Assembly (NCBI GenBank): GCA_964640665.1 | Contig: CAZXHT010000024.1 | Location: 1 to 64,000 of the forward strand | Direction: 5' to 3' | Length of the DNA stretch: 64,000 nucleotides | From: DATKYQ01 sp964640665 | Lineage (GTDB): Bacteria > Myxococcota > B64-G9 | Part shown: in pieces, positions 1-9,254 of the stretch | Layout: each line of letters begins with the position of its first letter | Position numbering within the stretch: position 1 is the first letter of the stretch | Program-made: the position numbers and the translations under genes | Notes under the pieces: generated by a model | What the model was told of the DNA's origin: nothing | Database searches by the model: none | The model's input: only the letters and a program-made list of their open reading frames with translations

Positions 1-25
1 CGTTGAAGTTGAAGATGCGGCTCAT
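1..25 (-). CDS. serC: Phosphoserine aminotransferase, first codons only (partial)
   Basis: Only the first eight codons lie in the window, read leftward from the ATG at 25-23; they give MSRIFNFN, the usual opening of SerC. SerC converts 3-phosphohydroxypyruvate to 3-phosphoserine with PLP. The ATG overlaps the TGA of the DUF1015 gene (ATGA), so the two genes are probably translationally coupled. The call rests on eight residues plus the context, since DUF1015 genes often sit beside serC/serA. Confidence 0.7.
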
Positions 26-1236
26 GTCATCCTCCCGTCTATTGTTTTTGTTACAAGCCCGGATAACAGCTTGGGCGAAAACCATGTCGATTTAGGGGGC
101 ATCACCTGGCCGGCATCGGCCACAGCCAGGAGCTGCTCGACGCTGACCGGGAAAAGCGTGAAGGCAATCTTGAAGTCCCGGCTACAACGTGCGGACAACT
201 CTTCCAGGGCTTTGTTGCCGCCGACGAAGTCGATGCGCGGGTCGGCCCGGGGATCTTCGATTCCCAGAACCGGACCCAGCAGGTTCTCCTGCAGAATCGA
301 CGCATCCAGGCTGCGAACCGGATCGTCCGCGGGATAGCTTCCATCCCTGGCCTTAAGCTCGTGCCAGCGCCCGTCGAACAACATGCCGAAGTGCCCGGGC
401 GCCGTGGGCAAACCCTGCTCGCTCGCGCTCAACTCGAACTTCCCGGCCAGGCGTTCTAGAAACTCGTTGGCCGTAAGATCGCCCAGGTCGCGCACCAGGC
501 GATGATAGCCGAGAATCCGAAGCTCGGATCCGGGAAAGGCAACCGCCAGGAAATGGTCGCTTGCCGTCCGGGCGCGCACACGGGCCGCGGCAGCCGCGCG
601 GTGATGCCCGTCGGCGATATACATGGCGGGCAGACCGCCAAAAACCTTGCGCAAACGGGCCACGCCGTCGCCGGCAACCCGCCAGACAGCATGGGCCACG
701 CCGTCTGTGGCTACGAAATCGTAGACAGGTTCGTTTTCGGCAATGATGTCGCGTATTGCAGCGGCGATCTCGTCAGTGTCCCGATAGGCAAGCAGCACCG
801 GACCCGCATAGGCGGAAAGCGTCTCAATGTGGGCGGTCCGGTCCGTCACCTTGACGGGCCGGGTGTGCTCATGGCGCTTGATATCGCCGGCCTCATACTC
901 GTCGACGCTGGCCCCGAACACTATCCCGTGCTGTGCGTTGCCGCCGCTGGTCAGCCGGTAAACATACAGGCAGGCCTCATCGTCGGCAACCAGCACTCCG
1001 GATGAAATCATGCGCTCGAGATTGGTTCGCGCCTGCCGGTAAACCTGCTCGGTGTGGGGATCCACCCCGGGCTCCAGATCTACCTCGGCGCGGATCACGT
1101 GCACGAAGCTGTCCGCATTCGACCCGGCCAGCTTGCGGGCCTGCTCGTCACCGAGGACGTCGTAGGGCGGGCAAGCCACCTGCGATACGATATCGGGTCG
1201 CGGTCTGAGGCCGCGAAAAGGCTGAATATCTGACAT
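22..1236 (-). CDS. DUF1015 family protein (possible serine-metabolism enzyme)
   Basis: A 404-residue protein, the usual size for DUF1015. It carries the family's conserved HEHTRPVK motif (residues 122-129) and ADGHHR motif (208-213). The start is an ATG preceded by a clear GGAGG ribosome site. No signal peptide or membrane segment is seen, so it is cytoplasmic. The stop overlaps the serC start, placing it in a serine biosynthesis operon. Established: DUF1015 genes recur beside serC and serA, and a related archaeal protein is an ADP-dependent free-serine kinase. Inference: this protein may act on serine or phosphoserine, but the reaction cannot be read from sequence alone. Confidence 0.85.
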   Translation of the reverse strand: MSDIQPFRGLRPRPDIVSQVACPPYDVLGDEQARKLAGSNADSFVHVIRAEVDLEPGVDPHTEQVYRQARTNLERMISSGVLVADDEACLYVYRLTSGGNAQHGIVFGASVDEYEAGDIKRHEHTRPVKVTDRTAHIETLSAYAGPVLLAYRDTDEIAAAIRDIIAENEPVYDFVATDGVAHAVWRVAGDGVARLRKVFGGLPAMYIADGHHRAAAAARVRARTASDHFLAVAFPGSELRILGYHRLVRDLGDLTANEFLERLAGKFELSASEQGLPTAPGHFGMLFDGRWHELKARDGSYPADDPVRSLDASILQENLLGPVLGIEDPRADPRIDFVGGNKALEELSARCSRDFKIAFTLFPVSVEQLLAVADAGQVMPPKSTWFSPKLLSGLVTKTIDGRMT

Positions 1237-1405
1237 GCTAACCTCCGGAGGATAGTTCTACCGTAATTGGGACACTAGTTGGCAAGAAAAATCTGCCTAT
1301 GCGCGCCATCCGGGTTATAATGAGGCCTGGATTTTTGATTCATGTTAGAATAATTCCAGAGGCAAGATCGTCGAACTTGTGAAAGTTTATCAAAGGAGGA
1401 TGCCC

Positions 1406-1963
1406 ATGAAGCGGTTAGTCGGGTTGGCGGCTGCGATGTTCCTAATCGTGATGACCGGGCCGGCCTCGGCCCAGTCAAAATCCCCTGACTTCAAGGCCAA
1501 GTGGGCCAAGCTGACCAAGAATCCCAGCAAGGTATTCAAGGTCACGGCCCGTCCCGGCGAGGAGATCCCCGAGGCCACTCTCAACCTGTCTTTCGGGCCC
1601 GGCTCGTTGATCTCGGTCTCCCGGGGAAGCAAGGCCCACACCAGGGACATGCTCGAAGAGCAGGATATCGCCGGCGTGGTCAACCGCAACCTGCGGGTCG
1701 TCAAGTACTGCTACTGCAAGGCCTTGAAGAAAGACCCCGAGTTCGAGGGCGACGCCATCGTTGGTATGAAGATCAAGACCAACGGCCGGGTGTCCAAGGT
1801 CGACATCGAGCCGGAGGACATGGCCTCAAACAGGTTCGGCAAGTGCCTGGCTCCCCGCGTGGCAAAGTGGAAATTCCCGCACTTCACCGGCAAAAAGGAA
1901 GACGGTCTGAAAGTGAAATCAATCGGCTACGAGTTCCCGCTTTCCTTCAACCAGGCCGAGTAG
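1406..1963 (+). CDS. Secreted protein with AgmX/PglI-type C-terminal (TonB-like) domain
   Basis: About 185 residues. I chose the ATG at 1406 because AAAGGAGG lies just upstream and the product then starts with a clean signal peptide (MKRLVGLAAAMFLIVMTGP, cut near ASA-Q). The C-terminal half (about 85-180) contains VVKYCYCKALKK, IVGMKIKTNGRVSKV, a cysteine in FGKCLAPRV and a WKFPHF ending. This pattern matches the myxobacterial AgmX/PglI C-terminal domain, which is related to TonB. It is probably periplasmic; the function is unknown. The last 109 bp are present again at 9146-9254. A TATAAT box lies at 1316-1321 without an obvious -35. The gene converges with the truncated rnz copy, overlapping it by 17 bp. 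Confidence 0.7.
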   Translation: MKRLVGLAAAMFLIVMTGPASAQSKSPDFKAKWAKLTKNPSKVFKVTARPGEEIPEATLNLSFGPGSLISVSRGSKAHTRDMLEEQDIAGVVNRNLRVVKYCYCKALKKDPEFEGDAIVGMKIKTNGRVSKVDIEPEDMASNRFGKCLAPRVAKWKFPHFTGKKEDGLKVKSIGYEFPLSFNQAE

Positions 1964-2818
1964 CCGAATTCTCCACAGTGCTTCCGAAAGCCGTTCCGGC
2001 CTCATCCTCCAACTCGGCGAACCTTCCATCGTATTTAGGCGAGAAATGAAACAGCACCAGTCTGCGGGCCCCGGCTTGCCGGGCAAGCTCTCCGGCCTGC
2101 CTGGCCGTCAGGTGGTATGTCTCCTCTGCCCGCGCTAGATCCGCGTGCAGAAAAGCCCCCTCGCAAAACAGGACGTCCGCGTCCCGGGCCAGGTGTCTAA
2201 TCTTTTCTGAGTTCTCGTCGCAGCCCAATGCGTCGGCGACGTAGGCAAGCTTTCGACCGCGCGTCTCGATCAGCAACTCGGCAAGCTCCGCGGCACGCCG
2301 AGGCTTGCCTTCGAGCGCAATTTCCAACTCAGGGTCGCGCCCGCGGCGTGCCCAGCGTTTCAGCTCGTTCAGCCATGGTCCCGGGCGCAGGCCGCAGGAG
2401 ACAAGCCTGACCGGATTGACGTTGATGAAATTTCTCTCCGCGACGGAAAAGGCCAGCGATGCGGTACGGTGATCGAGAACCGCGGATCGAACAGTTACCA
2501 ACTCATCCTGCCAGATGACTTCGGAGGGCGGCAGCAGGCGTGTTTCCCCCTGCCGAAAGCGCTCGCGGCACGGGAACTGTGTCAGCGCGCTCCTGTGGCC
2601 GTCAAACTCCCTGACCTCGAAGACCAGCCTCTGGCGCCTCACCAGGTTCCAGGTATAGCCGGCCAACTTGCCACGCACGCAGGCCGTGATTCCCCGCGGC
2701 CCGTACAAGCGCACCTTCTTCCCCCGCCCGAGTTGCAAGCGCAGCAGATGATCGAAGCCGATGAAGTGATCGATATGGGTATGACTGATGAAGACGTCGC
2801 TTACACGCATGACCTCGG
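1855..2818. repeat. Large direct repeat, copy A (964 bp)
   Basis: This segment is repeated in the same orientation at 9146-10109, offset by exactly 7291 bp. By eye I found about five mismatches (near 1864, 1873-1880, 2730 and 2781), about 99.5% identity. It covers the last 109 bp of the agmX-like gene and all but the first 42 codons of rnz. Homology stops abruptly on both sides. Copy A has the intact agmX-like gene; copy B has the intact rnz. Confidence 0.95.
1947..2818 (-). pseudogene. rnz: Ribonuclease Z, 5'-truncated duplicate
   Basis: Near-identical to the intact rnz at 9238-10236 but missing its first 42 codons. The frame starts inside the segment before VFISHTHIDH and runs to the normal stop. 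The metal-binding motif HTHIDH is still present, but the natural start and the beginning of the beta-lactamase fold are lost. Upstream the reading frame continues into antisense of a transposase fragment, which is not coding. It is a dead duplicate created by the repeat at 1855-2818. Confidence 0.9.
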
Positions 2819-3455
2819 GCAGCCTGTGCCTGGGTCGTTTCGTTTGTTGGCAGACAGCCCCCAAGGTGTCAGCCTGTTGGTCAAGGCCGGCAACCTGAAT
2901 GTCGGCACCAAGCTCGACCACAAGCTTTTTATCCATAACGCCGAGATCAAGCAGGACTTCCGATGGGTGAACGATATCTCTTACATCGACAGCGACAAGA
3001 TGGTGCACACCCTGTCCGTGATCGAGTGCCTGGAGACCAAGCCTGGCGAAGGTGGAGAGTTGGAAACCACCAAGTTCAAGTGGGTGACCAACCACAATGT
3101 ATCGGCCAACAACGTCATTCCCTTGGCCAACTATGGCGGGAGGATACGATGGAAGGTTGAGAATGAGGGCTTCAATGTCCAAAAGAACGGGGGATACGGG
3201 CTGGAGCACGCTTACAGCAACAACCTGACTTCAGTAAAGATCTTCTACTTTCTGCTGCAGATCGCCCATATGTTGGCGCAACTCCTCGATAAGGGCAGCC
3301 TGCTCAGAAAGTCTTTCCCCGCCGGCTTTGGCTCAGCCAAGAATCTCGCTTTCCGGCTGCTCGAAGCCTGGCGCAACGCCCCTCTGACCATAGAGAAAAT
3401 CGAAGCGCTGTCACGCACACGCATCCAGATCCGGTTTTACTTCGATTCCTCCTGA
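2819..3455 (+). pseudogene. DDE transposase, C-terminal fragment
   Basis: The frame starts at the duplication junction with no start codon of its own and runs about 210 residues to a stop at 3453. It includes TKLDHKLFIHNAEIKQDFRW and a RWKVENEGFNVQKNGGYG block typical of the last catalytic (Glu) region of IS4-superfamily transposases, then a hydrophobic helix IFYFLLQIAHMLAQLL. The N-terminal half with the two aspartates is absent. It is a decayed insertion-sequence remnant truncated at the left repeat boundary. The exact IS family is not determined. Confidence 0.7.
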
Positions 3456-3736
3456 GCCCTCCAGCGTCCCGGCCCGTATCCCACCTCCTGAAAATAGATG
3501 AAGTCCACGCCTGGGTGCAAGCCTTTCTCCGGGGCTCACTCCCGCTATGTGTTCTCTCCGCATGGCTTTCCCGGCCATCGGCCAGCCGCTGGCCCTCGCC
3601 ACCCCTTCCACCATGACTCTTCATTGCTGATGAACGATAATCACGATTGACTTTGGATTCGATTCCTGGCAAATTCAGTCAAAGAGGGTGTAAAAAAGAG
3701 TGCTTTGAAATGGCTATTCCTTCGGAGGTTTTAATT

Positions 3737-4330
3737 ATGAATTACAACGATTTTGATTTAAACGACTTATACGAAGAATTTGTTTGTCTCGGTGGTGATG
3801 ATAACGATGATGACGACGATAGCGAAGAAGAAGATGACGACGACGAGGAAGAAAACGATGATGACGACGACGACGATACTGACGAAGATGATGACGACGA
3901 TGATGATGATCAAAAAGATTTAGATGATGTTGAAACGACTCATGAAGATGGTCAGGAAGGTACGGAAAATCTTCAAGACCGTTATGATACGGAATGGAAT
4001 AAGGCCGAAGATAATCTTAAAGCAGAATATGAAAAACTTATGGAACAATATCCGGAACAAAGCGAACTATACCAAACGCAATTGGATAAAGCCCTGGAAA
4101 ATATGAGAGCCAGCAGAGAAAAGGATATGTCGTCACTTGATTGTGCTCAATCTAACAATGACAGCGGTTCAGTCCTTGGAGGAGGTAGTATTTTGGGCGG
4201 GAGCAAAAATTCATCTGATGATGACGACGACGAAGATGACGACGATACTGATGAAGAGGATGACGACGATAGCGATGAAGACGAAGAAGAAGATGATGAT
4301 ACGGAAGAAGAAGACGAGGATGACGAATAA
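3737..4330 (+). CDS. Extremely acidic low-complexity protein, low GC
   Basis: A 197-residue protein starting at an ATG 8 bp after TCGGAGG, a good ribosome site. Residues 1-20 are ordinary (MNYNDFDLNDLYEEF...). Residues about 21-60 and 155-197 are almost unbroken Asp/Glu runs. The middle (about 65-135) is a charged helical stretch (DRYDTEWNKAEDNLKAEYEK) that could form a coiled coil. A single cysteine sits in each of the non-acidic parts. Base composition is clearly AT-rich, unlike the GC-rich neighbours, and it lies between two transposase remnants, so recent acquisition is likely. I recognise no family. An acidic repeat expansion, a metal/polycation-binding protein, or a nucleic-acid mimic are all possible. 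Confidence 0.6.
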   Translation: MNYNDFDLNDLYEEFVCLGGDDNDDDDDSEEEDDDDEEENDDDDDDDTDEDDDDDDDDQKDLDDVETTHEDGQEGTENLQDRYDTEWNKAEDNLKAEYEKLMEQYPEQSELYQTQLDKALENMRASREKDMSSLDCAQSNNDSGSVLGGGSILGGSKNSSDDDDDEDDDDTDEEDDDDSDEDEEEDDDTEEEDEDDE

Positions 4331-4458
4331 TTAATATTATCTCACTCTTGTCCAAAATAATTCCTGAAACCTGAGAGAGATGACACTCCTCCACGAATTT
4401 GGCAGAATCGGTTTCGCAAAGAAACTAACCTGCTACCTTCGCAGAGGAGGGCATTCTC

Positions 4459-5349
4459 ATGGTAAAGGTTGCAAGCCTGTTCAGTCAACTCCTTCAACAC
4501 TTCCCCCGTACAGAGTTCGTCTCGCTGGTCAGAAAGCATAGAACGGAGTGGCATGCCAAGGGATTCTCGTCCTGGACCCATTTCATCGCCATGCTCTTCT
4601 GCCAGCTCGCAAACGCCGACTCGTTGAGAGAGATCTGCAACGGCCTGGCCTGCTGCCTCGGCAAGCTGATCCACCTCGGAATCAAGAAGCCTCCCAACAA
4701 GTCCACCCTTTCGTACGCCAACAAACATCGCCCGTCTTCCTTGTTCCGGGAACTCTTCTGGTCGGCCTTGGGACGGTTCCGCAGTCAGGGTGCTCTCGGC
4801 GCCAGAAAATCCAAATTCAGGTTCCGCAACAAGCTTCTTTCCCTCGATTCCAGCACAATCTCCCTGTGTTTGAAGCTTTTCCCCTGGGCCGAGTTCCGGC
4901 GCACCAAGGGCGGCGTCAAGCTGCACGTCCTCTTGGACCACGACGATTACATGCCTTCCTACGTCCTGATCACCAGAGCCAAACGCCACGACATCAGGCC
5001 CGCACGCCTGTTGCGCCTCAACCCTGGCTCGATCGTGGCCATGGATCGCGGCTACAATGACTACAAGCTTTTCGCCAAGTGGACTGAAGATGGAATCTTC
5101 TTCGTGACCCGCCTCAAGGACAACGCTGCCTACGAGGTCATCGAGGAGTACGAAACCCCTTCGAACCACAACATCCTCTTCGACCAGCTCATTCAGTTCT
5201 CGGGCGTGAGAACGTCCAAGGAGTGTCCGCACCTTCTCCGTCGCATCGGCGTCTGGGACCAGGAGAATGAACGCGAGATTTATCCATTGAAAAACTCCAG
5301 GCCGACGAATGGCAATCAATCTCCGCCGGCCCCGAAAAGATCCTCTTAA
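4459..5349 (+). pseudogene. IS4-family transposase, C-terminally truncated
   Basis: 296 residues beginning MVKVASLFSQLLQHFPRTEF after GAGGAGGG. The N-terminal domain is typical of IS4-type transposases. The first catalytic Asp is in LSLDSSTISLCL and the second in VAMDRGYNDY, with LFPWAEFRRTKGGVKLH between. The expected C-terminal domain with the YREK-type glutamate is missing: the frame breaks after REIYPLKNS and ends about 80-100 residues early. An internal deletion or frameshift near 5285-5300 explains this. It is probably inactive. No clear terminal inverted repeats were found in 4334-4458 or 5350-5568. Confidence 0.85.
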
Positions 5350-5568
5350 GCCTCCGCAAGCTCGCCACCCAGGGCGCCGGGGCCGACTAGCTAACCACAA
5401 TCGAAGCACTGAAAGGGCGGAATAAAACGTCAAGAATCACCATTGCCTTCTGCAAGTTTATCCAGTAAATACAACGGCCTGGATCGACAGAATCCGCTAG
5501 ATACAAACCTCAGTTCTGCCTCCCGCAGCCAAAAACCTAAACTGCTTGAACCTCTGTGGAAATCCAGG

Positions 5569-8142
5569 CTAGTCGGGCAGGCGGATCAGCCGCATGTCAT
5601 CGATGTAGACAACCTTACCGGCCGGGAAGTTGCGCGCCCAGACGCCCCAGCGGATGCGCACCGAGCCCTCTGGCGGCTCGGTGGTATCCATCAACGTCGC
5701 CACCGTGTGCCAGCGACCGGGCGCGGGCGTGATGCTTGTGGTGCCACCATTTGGTAGGTTGGTATTGGCCTCGTCGAGCATGCGCAGGGTCAGTTCCACG
5801 AACCCGTCTTCCTCCTGACCCTCGGGCAGATAGAGGGAGGCCACGAGGCAGTAGAGGCCGAACCCGAAGTCCATGTCCTGGTATGGCCCGCCATACTGTA
5901 CGCCCTCGGCGATGATGCCGAAATTACCCGTGTGCGCCGCCTCCCCGGAGCGAGTGAGCGTCCCTACGCTATCTTGCAGCCAGTAGCTGTAATCCGACGC
6001 CAGCTCTCCCTGACCGTCCTCGAACGAGGTGTTCGCGTTGAGCGGCTCGGGGCTCTGGTCGAGCGTGGCCAGCATTGCCCGCGCGTGAAGCCGGATGCCT
6101 TCCGGGTGATCCTCGGAGGTCAGCTCCTCCAACCGAGTGCGTACCGCCTGCGATTGCGCCGCCCAGTCGAACAGCGTCCACAAACCGCGCCCGGCCCAGT
6201 CGATCCCCGCGATCGTCGAGAAGTGGTCGATGTCGGTGCAATGGTGCAGAAACGGGTGACCCTCGAACTCGTCGGTGGAGAGACGCCGGCGCTTCTCGGC
6301 CATCTGTGAGCGTAGCAGAACCTCGTCGAGATACGCCAGCGCATCGGCCTCGGTGGCAAGCTCCGGTGCCGGGCTCTTGCGGGGATACGCAATTGCGGAT
6401 GCCTCGTAGTATTCGAAGGCTCGCAGCAGCAGCTTTGCGCGAGCTAGCTGGTCTTCGGTGCCGGCTTTTTCGACTGCGGTTTCCAGCCAATCGCGGCACT
6501 GCACGATCTCGTCGAGCGTCACTTCATCAAGGTATGTTGGAGAATCGAAGGGCAGGTACTGCCTGTCCTCGCTCCACCAGTTGGACTCCAGCACCCGTCG
6601 GGTCCAAAAGTCCTCCCAATGGTCGTAGTACGCACGCACGTACGGCGCTGCCTGTCCGCCGACCGAGAGCGTATACCACTCGTCCAGTAGCTCATCGACG
6701 TCGCGGTGGGGATCCCACTGGAGCTTCAACGAAACGTAGAGCTTGGGGCCCTCGCCGAAGTTGGGGAATGCCTCCGCGTTCAGCGCGCGCACGCCATGCT
6801 CGTAGCCGAAGCGATAGTAATCGGCCATCAGGTGCGGATAGACGCGCGGCACGAGGTAGACCGCACCGTAGATGTAGTCGTACCAGCCGGCAACCGGCGC
6901 CGCTTCCGTCCAGCGACTCGTCAGCTCTTCGCTGGCAACGCGGGCGCCGGGATCGGCCCACTGCATGCGGTCGTAGGTCATGTATGGAATAAGGCGCGGA
7001 TGCAGCTCAACGCGGTCGGGCGGCTCGTAGATCTCGGAGTACGCCAGGAAGCCGAACCACTTGTCCGGGTGGTGGCCAAGCACGCCTTCAACGACCGCAT
7101 TGGCCCAGGTGATGTAGCGGTCGGAGAGGTGGTCACGGTCAATCATGTTCTTGCGGTCGGGGTCCAGTGCGCGGCATTCGCTGCACTGGCAGTGTCTCCC
7201 ACCGTCATTTACGCCCAGTGAGTAGGACTTGGCCGCCGGATTATCGTCGAAGTACTGCACGATACGCTCAACTGCCGTTTCTACGATCCCCGGCGCGGTG
7301 AAACAGGGCTGCCAGTACTGATGATGCGTCTCCGCCGGCGGGAAGTAGCGCTCTCCGTTGATTATCGGGAAGAACTCGGGGTGCTCCTCCACATCCGAGT
7401 GCGGAAAGAGCTTGTAGAGCTGATGATGAAACTCTATGCGTGAGTGTAACCTGTTTCGCTGCGCCCAGATCTGTTGCGCGGGCAGCTCCAGGCCAAAAAA
7501 CTTGCGCGAGAAAAACGCCGGCTCGCCGCGCACGTCTTCGCTCGGAATCCGAATGGTGGCCATCTTGGGGACATATGTGCCATCAGGTCCGGGCATTAGC
7601 CACCTGATCCCGAGGTAGCGCTCGAGGAACTCGTAGACGCCGAACTCCGTTCCCCAGTCGCTCGGGCCGAGAACTACGATCGTGCTCTCGTCGGGGGATT
7701 GGATGACGAAGCCGTCGGCGTCGAGATCGCCGAGATCGATGCCCAACGCCGCCACTGCGGGTGTGCGGCCAACGTGGATCGCAACTGTTCCTGCGGGCGC
7801 CTCGTCAACGAGCGGCAGGTTTGCGCCGCTGACGCGCTCGATCAGCGCGTGCATCTCCCGGGCGGCATCGCTGAGCGGGCCCGGCGCCTCGGGCTGCAGC
7901 ACGATAGCGGCGCACGGCTGGCCGTTCTCAACGATGGTCACTGTGCTCCCGTACGTGTCGACGCAGCAGCAGTCCCCGGGACAAGTCTCACAATCTTCCG
8001 TCGATTGATCGCAGACTCCGTTCCCACACTCCTCGCCGGTCCCATTTTTCTCCAACGCGCAGTATGTCAAGCAAACCATCATTCCCCCGGCCAGCGAGGC
8101 CAGCACCAAGCTACGTGCTCCTGCAGTCAAGGCTACTTTCAT
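5569..8142 (-). CDS. DUF4838 (glycoside-hydrolase-like) exported protein with Cys-rich leader
   Basis: About 857 residues from the ATG at 8142, which has GGAG five bases upstream; an ATG at 8157 is an alternative. A hydrophobic leader (ARSLVLASLAGGMMVCLTYC) is followed by a compact Cys-rich motif (CGNGVCDQSTEDCETCPGDC) common in myxobacterial surface proteins. Next comes an alpha-glucuronidase N-terminal-like segment (AAREMHALIERVSGANLPLV) and the DUF4838 region with HCQCSEC. The C-terminal 150 residues resemble a carbohydrate-binding beta-sandwich (NTSFEDGQGE...YIDDMRLIRL). It is probably secreted or cell-surface and acts on or binds polysaccharide; the substrate is unknown. It sits alone inside the duplication-flanked insert. 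Confidence 0.75.
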   Translation of the reverse strand: MKVALTAGARSLVLASLAGGMMVCLTYCALEKNGTGEECGNGVCDQSTEDCETCPGDCCCVDTYGSTVTIVENGQPCAAIVLQPEAPGPLSDAAREMHALIERVSGANLPLVDEAPAGTVAIHVGRTPAVAALGIDLGDLDADGFVIQSPDESTIVVLGPSDWGTEFGVYEFLERYLGIRWLMPGPDGTYVPKMATIRIPSEDVRGEPAFFSRKFFGLELPAQQIWAQRNRLHSRIEFHHQLYKLFPHSDVEEHPEFFPIINGERYFPPAETHHQYWQPCFTAPGIVETAVERIVQYFDDNPAAKSYSLGVNDGGRHCQCSECRALDPDRKNMIDRDHLSDRYITWANAVVEGVLGHHPDKWFGFLAYSEIYEPPDRVELHPRLIPYMTYDRMQWADPGARVASEELTSRWTEAAPVAGWYDYIYGAVYLVPRVYPHLMADYYRFGYEHGVRALNAEAFPNFGEGPKLYVSLKLQWDPHRDVDELLDEWYTLSVGGQAAPYVRAYYDHWEDFWTRRVLESNWWSEDRQYLPFDSPTYLDEVTLDEIVQCRDWLETAVEKAGTEDQLARAKLLLRAFEYYEASAIAYPRKSPAPELATEADALAYLDEVLLRSQMAEKRRRLSTDEFEGHPFLHHCTDIDHFSTIAGIDWAGRGLWTLFDWAAQSQAVRTRLEELTSEDHPEGIRLHARAMLATLDQSPEPLNANTSFEDGQGELASDYSYWLQDSVGTLTRSGEAAHTGNFGIIAEGVQYGGPYQDMDFGFGLYCLVASLYLPEGQEEDGFVELTLRMLDEANTNLPNGGTTSITPAPGRWHTVATLMDTTEPPEGSVRIRWGVWARNFPAGKVVYIDDMRLIRLPD

Positions 8143-8157
8143 CTTCACTCCATTCAT

Positions 8158-8503
8158 CTAGCGCAGTATAAAAAAAGGTGCCGATCCGCCACATCGATCC
8201 GGGTATCGAGTCACATCCAAGTCGCGTGACCGGCGACGGTTTTCAAACATCGGAGATTGTAACACAGGTCCCACCCTCAAGGACACTTCCCCGGTTTGGG
8301 CACAGGGGCTCCGCCCCTGCGGGACGTCGCCCCGGCCGCATCTGCGCCCGCCGGTGCTCTGCGGGCCGCCGGGCGCAGGTTTCCCGCCGATGGCGTAGGT
8401 GGTATGATTTTTGGTGGGTCGGTTCTCCCGGTTTCTTCTAGACCTGGTTGAGCTGGCTCGGGCATGCCGCCAGGGGCCCTTCCTGGCGGTTTGCCCTTTT
8501 CAC
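8158..8503. other. 346-bp gap with GC-rich hairpins, no gene seen
   Basis: No convincing coding sequence was found. Two strong hairpins are visible: CAGGGGC-tcc-GCCCCTG at 8303-8319 and CCGCCAGG-ggccctt-CCTGGCGG at 8467-8489. The second is followed on the plus strand by TTTGCCCTTTTC and lies 15 bp beyond the stop of the minus-strand transposase fragment. Neither has a clean U-tract, so a terminator role is uncertain. Confidence 0.5.
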
Positions 8504-9037
8504 TCAGCCCGTGGCGGCATCAGCCAGCACCTCCCAGGAGATCGGCTCGGGGATAGAGCCAACGTCGCGGAACATCTCCGCTACAATGCTTATGATCGTG
8601 TCGCAGGGGTCCTTGGGCTTACGCTCGCGTTTTAGGCGCCGGTAGACGAAGAGCTGCAGGAGGTTGAAGACGAGCATCCACAGAAGCAAGACAGCCAGGA
8701 TTGCGGTTGGCGTGTGGTGGTAGACTCGGCCGAGGTTCCAGTACATCACCCACTGGCCGAACCCCGTGTTCTCGATGTGCCACCGCGAACGGACGATCTT
8801 GAGCGCGGTCCGGCGGCTGACCTTTCGGGCTCGATTTCCAACGATGGCGAGGCACCAGGTTTTGAGGGTTCCATCTTCCTTGGTGATGACGGCGCGGATC
8901 GCCCGGACCTTGCCCTTGTAGGTATCGAGGGTATTGATGTCGTCCACATCCCAGAACTCGATGTTCTCCTTCTTCTCGTCATCGCGGAATTGTTCGCAAG
9001 GACTTTTGCCTTGCCACAGTGCCATGGCCTCTTTCAT
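8504..9037 (-). pseudogene. DDE transposase, C-terminal fragment (second remnant)
   Basis: 177 residues containing FWDVDDINTLDTYKGKVRA and SRWHIENTGFGQWVMYWNL, the Glu-containing block of IS4-superfamily transposases, then a hydrophobic helix (AILAVLLLWMLVFNLLQLF). The N-terminal catalytic aspartates are absent, so it cannot be active alone. It differs clearly from the fragment at 2819-3455. Its start lies 10 bp from an inverted repeat (9047-9067) that abuts the second copy of the large repeat. Confidence 0.7.
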
Positions 9038-9046
9038 TGGTTCGTT

Positions 9047-9146
9047 GTGTTAAGGCCATCGCTTTCCTGACCAGCTTCACATCGTCGGTCTATGCAATCT
9101 TGGAATCAAGAAAGAGGAACGGTAGGGAAAGCGATGGCCTTAACAC
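9047..9146. mobile_element. 100-bp element bounded by 21-bp perfect inverted repeats
   Basis: Positions 9047-9067 (starting GTGTTAAGGCCATCG) and 9126-9146 are perfect inverted repeats of 21 bp around a 58-bp centre. The outer end at 9146 falls exactly where homology of the large repeat begins. It could be an insertion-sequence end pair, a short MITE-like element, or a rearranged IS terminus. Confidence 0.55.
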
Positions 9147-9254
9147 CGCGTGGCCAAGTGGAAGTTCCCCCACTTCACCGGCAAAAAGGAAGACGGTCTG
9201 AAAGTGAAATCAATCGGCTACGAGTTCCCGCTTTCCTTCAACCAGGCCGAGTAG
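9146..9254 (+). pseudogene. 3' remnant of the agmX-like gene (copy B)
   Basis: Corresponds base for base to 1855-1963 with three substitutions. It holds the last 35 codons (RVAKWKFPHFTGKK... to the stop) with no start or upstream part. It marks the original join between the agmX-like gene and rnz. Confidence 0.85.

Noticed and set aside
2819..3209. Apparent upstream extension of the truncated rnz frame on the minus strand
   Set aside because: Beyond 2818 the frame is antisense to a transposase fragment and has no similarity to RNase Z; the intact copy shows the true start.
3304..3672. Minus-strand open frame across the end of the transposase fragment
   Set aside because: Arg/Gly-rich product with no motif, overlapping coding remnant on the other strand; considered spurious.
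4342..5433. Minus-strand open frame opposite the IS4-type transposase
   Set aside because: The transposase catalytic motifs are on the plus strand; the antisense frame has no recognisable feature.
8467..8489. Rho-independent terminator after the transposase fragment
   Set aside because: A good stem exists but there is no proper U-tract on the relevant strand, so it is listed only as a hairpin.
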